Shown here: piece by piece, positions 56,323 to 64,000 of the stretch
Layout: every line of letters begins with the position of its first letter
How positions within the stretch are numbered: position 1 is the first letter of the stretch
NCBI GenBank assembly: GCA_944739405.2
Contig: OX123200.2
Coordinates: 10,308,761 to 10,372,760 of the forward strand
DNA length: 64,000 nucleotides
Origin: Euclidia mi
Lineage: Eukaryota > Arthropoda > Insecta > Lepidoptera > Erebidae
Direction: 5' to 3'
Position numbers and translations under genes: made by a program
Notes under the pieces: generated by a model
Told to the model about the DNA's origin: nothing
Seen by the model: only the letters and a program-made list of their open reading frames with translations
Databases searched by the model: none

Positions 56323-56777
56323 TATTGCAAAATCAACCCTTCTTCTATTTAGATTATCGCAATTACATATTCACTTATATGGTTTTGACTGCTATAATTA
56401 GTTATAGGTACGAACGTAATTAAACTATTTAGCGTCAACTATTTTAAAGGATTAGGAATGATTTTTCTGTTATTATCAATGATTACGAAAGAGAATCTAA
56501 AATAGTGCAGGTAAGAGTGATAACTTATTCGATTTTACGAAGAAATGTAAAACCGAATATCTCAGTTCCGATATGGTTTAGAGAAATGTGGCCATAATAA
56601 CTTTTGATCGTTTCATCCTGATCTTTCATAATATATAAATTTCATTGATGGCCGCAAAAGTTCAGAATGACGCCAAATTTACCCAAACCCCTTTTAGCTG
56701 TGACAGTTTGTGTAGCGCTACCTATGTATATACAACTGAGGCACAAATGTACTATGGTAAGGATAAGCAACTTTGGC

Positions 56778-57082
56778 GATAATAGGGTATTTGACAAAAA
56801 AAATCGAATTAGTCCGTCAGTTAGATTGTCAAAAATATTGGATACGTATTTTTTGTTTCATCAAATCAGTAAAAAATTACGAAGATAAAACGCATCAAAG
56901 ATGGAGAAACGCCTAAGAGTGGGGGCTTGTAACGTCACTTGCCAGTAAAAAGTGTACTGGCAAGTGACGTCACACGAGTTTTCACCGAAGTTTGTCGTCT
57001 TAATTTTTTGTTTACGCGACTAAAGAAAATATACGTGTCCAATATTTTTTGGAAATCTATCTGACGGACTAATTCGATTTTT
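56778..57082. mobile_element. Palindromic MITE, right end displaced
   Basis: Inner inverted repeats: AAATCGAATTAGTCCGTCAG (about 56800-56820) against CTGACGGACTAATTCGATTT (57061-57080). A strong central hairpin (about 56935-56978) has arms GTCACTTGCCAGT and ACTGGCAAGTGAC. The outer end GATAATAGGGTATTTGAC (56778) has its partner only at 62268-62286, because another element is inserted in the right end. Confidence 0.8.
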
Positions 57083-57164
57083 AGGGTTCCGTACCTCAAA
57101 AGGAAAAAAAACGGAACCCTTATAGGATCACTTTGTTGTCCGTCCGTCTGTCAAGACCCTTTTT

Positions 57165-58345
57165 CTCAGGAATGCGTGGAGGTATCAAACTGAAATTTAT
57201 ACTAAATACTCGAATCTACGGTTCCATAGAGCTATAAAAAAATCAAACTTCTAATCCAACGCAATCAAAAGATACAGCCGTTTATGCTGCAAATTGCAGC
57301 ATATTTTCAAACTCGCATTGGAATCAAAACCTACAGGGTACTTCCCGTGTACTCAGAATCTTGAAATTTGGTACGAAGTAACGTCTTATATCACATTTAA
57401 ATGAAAAATTGCTAAAACCTTAAATTTTTAGTTACAGCATATAAAAAAATATTTTTAATAAATTTAAAGTTACTACCCCTTTCTCTTGAACGCGTGGAGT
57501 TATTAAATTGAAATTCATATCAAATACTCAGATATATAACACCGTTAGGCTGCCACAAAATCAAGCTTCTATGTCAAAGCAATCAAAAGAAAGAGCAATA
57601 TAAGCATATTTTCAAACTCGCGCCTACTCGCAAGTGAATCAAAACCTACAGGGTACTTCCCGTGAACTCAGAATCTTTAAATTGGGTACGAAGCAACGCC
57701 TTATAGCACAGATAAAGGAAAAATTGCGAAAACCGTAAATTTTTATTTACATCATATAAGAAAAATATTTTTTATAAATTTAAAGTTACCACACCTTTCT
57801 CTTGAACGCGTGGAGGTATTAAATTGAAAGTCATATCAAATACTCAAGTATATAACACCGTTAGGCTGCAACAAAATTAAACTTCTATGTCAACGCAATC
57901 AAAAGAAAGAGCAATATAAGCACATTTTCAAACTCGCGACTAACTCGCAAGGGAATCAAAACCTACAGGGTACTTTCCGTGAACTCAAAATCTTGAAATT
58001 TGGTACGAAGCAACGCCTTATATCACATATAAAGGAAAAATTGCGAAAACTGTATTTTTTTAGTTACAGCATATAAAAAAATATTTTTAATAAATTTAAA
58101 GTTATTAACTCCTTTCTCTTGAATGGGTGGAGGTATTAAATTGAAATTCATATCAAATACTCAGCTATATAACACCATTAGGCTGTAACAAAATCAAACT
58201 TCTATGACTACGCAATCAAAAGATAGAGCAATATACGCATATTTTCAAACTCGCGCCTACTCGCAAGTGAATCAAAACCTACAGGGTACTTCCCGTGAAC
58301 TCAGAATCTTTAAATTTGGTACAAAGCAACGCCTTATAGCACATA
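57165..58345 (+). repeat. 317-bp tandem repeat, units 1-4
   Basis: The period is about 316-318 bp, seen as 'GAACGCGTGGAGGTATTAAA' variants at about 57170, 57488, 57804 and 58121. Each unit also has 'CAAAACCTACAGGGTACTT' and 'GAAATTTGGTACGAAG'. No protein coding recognised. Confidence 0.88.
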
Positions 58346-60058
58346 AAAATAAAATAAAATAAAAAAGCCTATTTATTTCCTGTAGTTTACAATTTACAAT
58401 GCTGTATTACAATTTACAATGTAGCGTTAGTTTTTAAATTTGAATATTTTAGTGTTGTTTTAGTTGTGAGTTATATATGTTTATATTATTTTAAATGTTA
58501 TCCATTGTACTTTATCTTAAATTTAATTGATTAGTATATTATTATTATCTATATCTTGTTAGTGTATTATATTGGTATTGTACATTATAGGTATATTTGT
58601 TTGATGGTTTATGCATGTTTGTAATTTTTGTTAGCCATTGTACTTTCTCTTAAATTTAATTGTTAGTAAGTAAGTATTATCTATATTCTATATTATATTA
58701 TGACGTGTTTAGTTTTTTGTTTTTACTCTACAGGAACCCCCTGACGGGTAAAGGCCTCCTCCAAGTCGCTCCACTTGTCTCTATCTTGTGCAACCTGCAT
58801 CCAGAGTGGGCCAGCTGTTCTTTTGATTTTGTCTTCCCAGCGTGATAATGGTCTACCCCTGATTCTTTTACCAAGCGGGCCCCTCCATCTAGTTAGTCTT
58901 GCGGTCCATCTCTGGTCTGTAAGTCTGGCAACATGGCCTGCCCATTTCCATTTGAGCTTCAGAGCACAATACAAAGCGTTCTTTGTTTTAGTTGTGCTTC
59001 TTATGGTGGTGTGTCTTATTTTGTCTATTCTTCGTATATTAAGCATGCTACGTTCCATTCCACGCTGGCAGGTGTTAATAATATTTTTTGCTTTAGCAGT
59101 GAACTTCCAAGTCTGGCATCCATATGTCAAACACGGTAGTAGGCTTGAGTTGAAAACTTTTGATTTGATTGCTGTGGGTAAGTTGCTCTTAAAAATCTCT
59201 TTCAGGCTCCAGTATTTATTCCACGTAATTTGTGCTCTTCTTTTTATCTCTGTTTCGTTGTTTCTCTTGTCAAAACTTATTTTCTTTCCTAGATATATGT
59301 AGCTGTCTACGTACTCCAATGGTTTATTATTAACTGTTATAGGGGTTTTGCATCTGTTTATCATTGCCATAGTCTTGGTTAAATTCATTTGCAGTCCTAC
59401 CTTTGCACTAGCTACATGTAAGGACTCTATCATAAGTTGTAGCCGTGAGCTTGTCTCTGATAGAAGCACAAGGTCATCGGCGAATCTCAAGTGGCTTATA
59501 TAGGCACCATCTATCTGTAACCCAGTTTCCTTCCAGTCTAGCTTTCCGATGATACTTTCAAGGACAGCTATGAAGAGCTTTGGGGATAATGGATCGCCCT
59601 GTCTGATACCTCTTTCTATGGCAAAGCTCGGTCCGAGAGTTTCAAGCTTGACTCTTCCTCTGTTATTACGGTAGACGCTCTTGATTACTGCTATATATTT
59701 TTCTTCTACTCCTTGTTCTTTTAAGCTTTCCCATATACTTGTATGGTTTACGGTATCAAAAGCTTTTTGATAGTCTATAAATGTAATATATAGAGGTCTC
59801 TGGTGTTCTTGGTACTTCTCTATAATTAATTTGAGTGCGTGAATATGGTCACATGTTGAGAACCCTTTCCTGAAACCGGCTTGCTCTATTGGCTGGGTAT
59901 CTTCTAAAACTGTACTAATTCTTTTATTTATCATACCGGAGAAGAGTTTGTAGAGACATGGTTGCAAGCTTATCGGTCTGTAATTGCCTATATCCTTAGG
60001 GTCGCCTTTCTTGTAAATAAGTATAATCTCTGACTCAGACCACTGTGAGGGAGTTTCT
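58346..60058 (-). mobile_element. LINE (RTE-like, RTE-D) inserted in the 317-bp repeat
   Basis: Flanked by a perfect 15-bp target duplication, GCCTTATAGCACATA (58331-58345 and 60059-60073). The minus-strand 3' end is a TTTTATTTTATTTTA-like tail (58346-58370) after a 3' UTR of about 370 bp. 5'-truncated. Confidence 0.92.
58726..60058 (-). CDS. Reverse transcriptase (RTE-like), open frame without stops
   Basis: 449 codons when read from the first ATG, which lies in flanking DNA at 60072. Element-encoded residues start at 'ETPSQWSESEI'. Motifs: 'NYRPISLQPCLYKLFSGMIN' (30-49), 'EQAGFRKGFSTCDHIHAL' (63-80), palm A 'FIDYQKAFDTV' with the first catalytic Asp (residue 100), 'GIRQGDPLSPKLF' (155-167), 'LRFADDLVLL' with both palm-C Asp (199-200), 'YVDSYIYLGKKIS', thumb and C-terminal 'KLKWKWAGHVARL' and 'GKRIRGRPLSRWED'. 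The enzyme copies element RNA at the target. Upstream endonuclease and first RT motifs are lost, so it cannot move by itself despite the clean frame. Stop at 58723-58725. Confidence 0.92.
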
Positions 60059-60073
60059 GCCTTATAGCACATA

Positions 60074-60710
60074 TAAAGGCAAAATAGCGAAAACCGTAAA
60101 TTGTTAGTTACATCATATAAGAAAAATATATTTTTTATAAATTTAAAGTTACCACCTATTTCCCTTGAACGTGTGGAGGTATTAAATTGAAAGTCATATC
60201 AAATACTCAAGTATATAACACCGTTAGGCTCCAACAAAATCAAACTTCTATGTCAACGCATTCAAAAGAAAGAGCAATATAAGCACATTTTCAAACTCGC
60301 GACTAATTCGCAAGGGAATCAAAACCTACAGGGTACTTTCCGTGAACTCAAAATCTTGAAATTTGGTACGAAGCAACGCCTTATATCACATATAAAGGAA
60401 AAATTGCGAATACTGTATTTTTTTAGTTACAGCATATAAAAAAATATTTTTAATAAATTTAAAGTTATTAACTCCTTTCTCTTGAATGGGTGGAGGTATT
60501 AAATTGAAATTCATATCAAATACTCAGCTATATAACAACATTAGGCTGTAACAAAATCAAACTTCTATGTCTACGCAATCAAAAGATAGAGCAATATAAT
60601 CATATTTTCAAACTGGCGGCTACTCGCAAGGGAATCAAAACCTACAGTGTACTTCCCGTGAACTCAAAATCTTGAAATTTGGTACAAAGTAACGTCTTAT
60701 AGCCCAGATA
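60074..60710 (+). repeat. 317-bp tandem repeat, units 5-6 after the LINE
   Basis: Continues the interrupted repeat: 'GTGTGGAGGTATTAAATTG' at about 60170 and 'GGGTGGAGGTATTAAATTG' at about 60486, again about 316 bp apart. Decays at about 60710. Confidence 0.86.
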
Positions 60711-60811
60711 AAGGATGAGGAAGGCTGATGATGCTTATTGTTGCAAAAAAATGCATACATACAACAATATACGGCAGCAACCTCAATAGGTATAATTCAT
60801 GATCTCGTCTG

Positions 60812-61039
60812 ATTGTCGAGGGAGACTTCAATATTGATTTTAGAATTAATCCCCAAAATGGAATTTACACATATTTTTCATCTATAAACATGTTTCCGTT
60901 AATTAACACAAGCACAACACGAAGTAGTACATTTATAGATAACGTTTTTTCGAACTTCAATGTTCAATGTGGTACTTTCATACCTTTTGCCGTCCCCATT
61001 TACAAACCTGGTTCTTTGATACTTAATTCTATACTTTAA
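60812..61039 (+). pseudogene. LINE endonuclease fragment (APE-like)
   Basis: A 75-codon frame starting 'IVEGDFNIDFRINPQNGIY', then 'TSTTRSSTFIDNVFSNFN'. 'GDFNID' and 'STFIDNVFSN' match the Asp/Asn blocks of apurinic-endonuclease domains in CR1/Jockey-type LINEs. The final His block is not recognisable. Short fragment without neighbours from the same element. Confidence 0.5.
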
Positions 61040-61082
61040 AATTTTCATTTCCTTTATATATATTTTTTTTAATTTACATAAC

Positions 61083-61360
61083 GTAACATAACTTCACGCC
61101 TTTTTATCCCTGAAGGGGTAGACAAAGGTGTATTACACACTCACACTTCGCCAGTTGTGTTTCGGTCCCAATGTAATAGAGGGCGAGCCTATTGCCATCT
61201 ACCGAACACATTACTAAGCGAGCGATAATTAACATTTTAAATACACACATATGTAACTCCGAAAAGTCAGCGATTTGTGCCTGGGTTAACTGGGGATCGA
61301 ACCTGGGATCATCGTCTCGGCAGTCCGTTACCTACACCACTGGGCTATCGCCCCTTACTT
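61083..61360 (-). mobile_element. Composite SINE (family 2 end, other tRNA-like head)
   Basis: The minus-strand end at 61090-61150 is family 2 (TTTATCCCTGAAGGGGTAGA). The head at 61290-61355 has B box 'GGTTCGATCCCC' and 'TAGCCCAGTGGTGTAGG'. The middle (61215-61270) resembles family 1. Confidence 0.65.
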
Positions 61361-61639
61361 ATTTTTGTTATTTATTTAAGAATATTGATTATTGTTTTAT
61401 TTTATGTGTAAATAGTCACCCTAGTTTAATTTTCATCGCAAATAAATACTATAATTATTAAAAAGACTTAATTAATTAGTTAGATTACTTAATTAGATTT
61501 CTAATAGTCACTAAAACTTTGTAAATCAATAACTTTGATACAAAATCTTACCATCATTCATCAGCAGACTTTTGCAAGGGTGCTGCAAGGCTGGTATAGG
61601 TATTTAAGTTATATTATAAAATAAGCGATAATGATAATA

Positions 61640-62060
61640 TAGATAGATTGCCGTGTGGTTGACGGCATAGAATACAAGTGTCACCACCCCCTATCTTCCC
61701 GTGGGTGTCGTAAGAGGCGACTAAGGGATAATACGATGCAAATACCATATTTGCGTAGAGACGGAAAACTCGACATCAAACCCTATACGATTGCCTCGTT
61801 GGTCTCGCTGCATAAATGTGTGCGTGGGATTGGGAGGTCCCGGGTTCGATTCCTGGGTCGGGCAGTGTTATTGGTTTTTTCTGTCACGAAATTCTCAGTA
61901 GCAGCACGGAGTCTGGAAATGTGCCCGGTACGGCAATAGGCTCGCCCCTTATTACGTGGGACTAAAGTAAGTTCTGGTGAAAAGTGGGTGTAGAACTACA
62001 CCTCTGCCTACCCCTTCGGGGATAAAAGGCGTGACGATATGTGTGTATGTATGTATTATA
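61640..62060 (+). mobile_element. SINE family 2, plus strand, with 5' SINE fragment
   Basis: The head has 'CTCGTTGGTCTCG' and B box 'GGGTTCGATTCC' (61850-61861). Body 'GGCAATAGGCTCGCCCC', 3' end 'TGCCTACCCCTTCGGGGATA' and a GTGTATGTATGTA tail. 61650-61735 ('GTGGGTGTCGTAAGAGGCG') belongs to another SINE and also occurs, complemented, near 44315. Confidence 0.82.
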
Positions 62061-62267
62061 ATATAAAATAAAGGATGACTGATTACAAACGACAAAGACA
62101 CCTTTTTCTTTAATTTATGCTCCTCCAGCTTTCCATACTGTAATGTTACGGATTTCATTTTGCAATAAAAATACCATAACTATGACTGGTGAACTTTTAC
62201 TTATATACCTACAGGTTTGTACGGAACCCTCGGTGCGCGAGTCCGACTCGCACTTGACCGGTTTTTT

Positions 62268-62286
62268 TTAGTCAAATACCCTATTA
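62268..62286. repeat. Displaced right end of the 56778 MITE
   Basis: AGTCAAATACCCTATTATC is the complement of GATAATAGGGTATTTGAC at 56778. It marks where the 5.2-kb element was inserted. Confidence 0.78.
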
Positions 62287-62661
62287 TCTAAAGGTCACGT
62301 CAAAACTATCCTGAATTGCGCTATGAAAGTTCTAGCACGCGTTTACTACTGGTATGTTAGGAAACCAATAGACTGTCGTGCAGAGTGTCTCTGATCAAGA
62401 CCTACTGCGCTTCTGAGTATAATCAGTTTGGTCAACAATATAACTCAGTTGATTGACACGCTACATCCCGTTAAGCCTTTGATTTCGATTATCATGCAGA
62501 CATCATCATCTATCGGTCATTAGAACCTTAAAGTGCTATACCTATTCACTCAATTGGCTAGCTGGGCTAAGTTTATAGTGGTAACATCAGTACTATCTAC
62601 TGGTACGTACTATATCATGTTCCTTGACTAACTCATCCACAACATACTTTTATAATGGTGC
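62287..62661. other. Stretch without recognised gene
   Basis: Mixed AT content, no element ends or coherent frame found. Confidence 0.4.
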
Positions 62662-63030
62662 TTACTGATGTACATACATACATACATACATATACTCACG
62701 CCTTTTACAAACCTCACGCGCTTCCTCTACACTCATTACTCTTTTCATACATGCTCGCCGGTTTCGGGTACTTCGGACCTTTCCGTTTCTTAGGATGTCT
62801 CCAATTTGGTCGACGAATGTCCGCCGAGGTCTGCCGCGACCGACTTGCCCACACACATTTGCCTTATATATCTGATTCGTCATTCTTTCTTCACTCATTC
62901 GCTCCACGTGTCCAAACCACCTAAGCATTATTTTCTCAATCCTTGTCACCACATCTTCTTTTAGTCCACTGCTCTTTCGTATAGTTGCATTCGGAATTCT
63001 ATCAATCAGTCTTACCCCACACATACTACG
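62662..63030 (-). pseudogene. RTE-B LINE 3' end, second locus
   Basis: A 120-codon minus-strand frame with 'IMLRWFGHVERMSEERM', 'GRGRPRRTFVDQIGDIL' and 'RRACMKRVMSVEEAREVCKR', ending in a GTATGTATGTATGTA tail (62672-62690). Same family as the fragments in units B, C and E. The last codons before the tail are shortened: the 'AYPSG' block is missing. Confidence 0.82.
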
Positions 63031-63171
63031 CAGTGATGTACTTCTAATAAAAGATGTGATTTAAACTCGAACTCTTCAAAACTAACATTCTATATTTTTA
63101 GTGGCTTAGCCTCCTTACTTCTCTGCAGCGATGCCACAGGATGCAGCTTATTATTCCTATGTACATTTACA

Positions 63172-63243
63172 TACATACATAGACTCACGCCTGTTTCCCC
63201 GAAGGGGTAGGCAGAGGCATATTAAACGCCCACTTTTCGCCAG
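63172..63243 (-). mobile_element. SINE family 2, 3' fragment
   Basis: CATACATAGACTCACGCCTG, then 'CCCCGAAGGGGTAGGCAG' and 'CCCACTTTTCGCC'. Cut off where the family-1 SINE starts. Confidence 0.75.
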
Positions 63244-63635
63244 TGTTTTGCCCGTGATAGCCTAGTGGAAATACCAACAAACTGCCATACAGAGGGTATC
63301 GAGTTCGAATCCACGACGCGCAACACAGACTTTTCGGACTTATGAGCGTATTATTTAATTTTTTAATTTTTAACTGTCGCTTGCCCCGTGCCTCGGAGAG
63401 CACGTTAAGCGTCGTCGGTCCCGGTTGACAGGAAGATCTTTGACAGTCGTAACAAGGCGTCATTACCTTCTAAATAAATTAATACTACTTTTCTATACCA
63501 TGGAATATCGCTACTCCTTCGGGTTGCGGAGGGCAGACAGGCAGGCGCTCTGTGGAAACCTAATATTCATCTAAATCCTGTTAGACTAAGCGGACCCCAG
63601 GTTGAAACTGGGATAACGCTAGGACGATGATGATG
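63244..63635 (+). mobile_element. SINE family 1, plus strand
   Basis: Head 'TAGCCTAGTGGAAATACC' with B box 'GAGTTCGAATCC' (63302-63313), body 'CTTGCCCCGTGCCTCGGAG', end 'GGATAACGCTAGGACGATGA'. Abuts the family-2 fragment on its left. Confidence 0.82.
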
Positions 63636-64000
63636 TGTTGTTGCTCGTGTCTTCGCCTGCTCTGAAAAAATAACCCCCTATTTTACCTAGCTATAGGGTA
63701 GGGTAGCATAATTGTTTTAAGAGTTTGTGCTCTGCGATGATATGTCAGTTAGGACAAATGTTTTATATATATCATGAATTATCATGGTCCAACAGTCATC
63801 ATTAGATGATTGTTGGCCCTTCCTCTTCCTTCCTTCCATAAATGTAGATTCATTAAGTAATCAACTTTATAAATTGACGTTCATAAGCGCAACATTGAGA
63901 CCTAGATGAATAAATTATTTTGACTTTGACTTTGATAAGGTCAGCAACGCGCGTACTTTTCCCCTAAATCATGTTGATATTCCTGACATATTGAAAGGTT
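63636..64000 (+). other. LINE 3' tail and unassigned sequence
   Basis: 63900-63945 ends TTTTGACTTTGACTTTGA, a CR1/Jockey-like 3' tail. Upstream sequence has no readable coding part. Confidence 0.45.

Larger units (their letters stand above)
54514..56696. mobile_element. DNA transposon of the same family (copy 2)
   Basis: Left end AAAAGGAGTTTGGGTAA at 54514; right end is the complement of TAAAAGGGGTTTGGGTAA near 56679-56696. Subterminal text 'AATATCGGA.CTGA' is shared with copy 1 (52801 and 54645). An R1-type LINE is inserted. Confidence 0.7.
57083..62266. mobile_element. 5.2-kb repeat element with AGGGTTCCGTAC ends
   Basis: Starts AGGGTTCCGTACC (57083) with a local hairpin partner ACGGAACCCT (57110). 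Ends near 62220-62266 with GTACGGAACCCTCGGTGCGC and GACTCGCACTTGACCGG, then a T-run. I recall this end as common in Lepidoptera. The interior is 317-bp tandem repeats carrying a later LINE, SINEs and a LINE endonuclease scrap. Confidence 0.65.

Noticed and set aside
58775..59302. Hydrophobic plus-strand frame of 175 codons resembling a membrane protein
   Set aside because: Antisense to the intact reverse transcriptase; hydrophobicity comes from complementing Lys/Asn-rich codons.

Overview
This window is eukaryotic, AT-rich and made almost entirely of transposable elements. I found no convincing host protein gene, no rRNA and no true tRNA. The repeat families point to an insect, most likely a moth or butterfly. 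The evidence is tRNA-headed SINEs ending in GATGATG or ATGTATGT, short Helitrons sitting between A and T, repeats starting AGGGTTCCGTACC, and RTE-, CR1- and R1-type LINEs. The order is an inference from recalled repeat families, not a search result.

Region 1 (1-46,640) is a tandem array of a macro-repeat with a core of about 5.5 kb, in copies A (1-3783, partial), B (17441-25485), C (25486-31340), D (31341-38684) and E (38685-46640). Each unit starts with a dead Tc1-type (DD34E) transposon, followed by AT-rich spacer. Later insertions differ between copies: Helitron, SINEs, an RTE-A LINE, an RTE-B LINE end, a CR1-like LINE and a hAT foldback. The copies therefore act as empty-site controls for one another and show exact insertion points. 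Presence and absence of shared insertions do not fit one tree, so exchange or conversion between units is likely.

Region 2 (3784-17440) is a 13.7-kb block that splits the array inside the left end of the Tc1 element. It holds a TTAA-flanked foldback element (3799-7067) built from about 18 copies of a 120-bp repeat that reverses orientation. It also holds a deleted Gypsy-type LTR retrotransposon (7205-15724, ATAG target duplication). The Gypsy gag is split by a minus-strand LINE (8391-13821). That LINE is split by a 4.1-kb DNA transposon (8646-12771), which carries a SINE: four nested levels. A DDE transposase fragment follows at 16848.

Region 3 (46,641-64,000) is a non-tandem graveyard. It contains SINEs, two abutting Helitrons (50021-50393) and LINE 3' ends. 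Two related DNA transposons (52670-54180 and 54514-56696) are interrupted by an RTE-C and an R1-type LINE. A palindromic MITE (56778-57082) has its right end split off to 62268 by a 5.2-kb repeat element (57083-62266). That element contains 317-bp tandem repeats and a LINE with an intact 449-codon reverse-transcriptase reading frame (58346-60058).

The genes do not form a pathway. What links them is parasitism among elements: two SINE families carry 3' tails matching two LINE families present here. The best candidates for something undescribed are the TTAA foldback with its 40-codon repeat, the hAT transposase enclosed in 300-bp inverted arms with a 9-bp target duplication (43598-46329), and the mosaic macro-repeat array.
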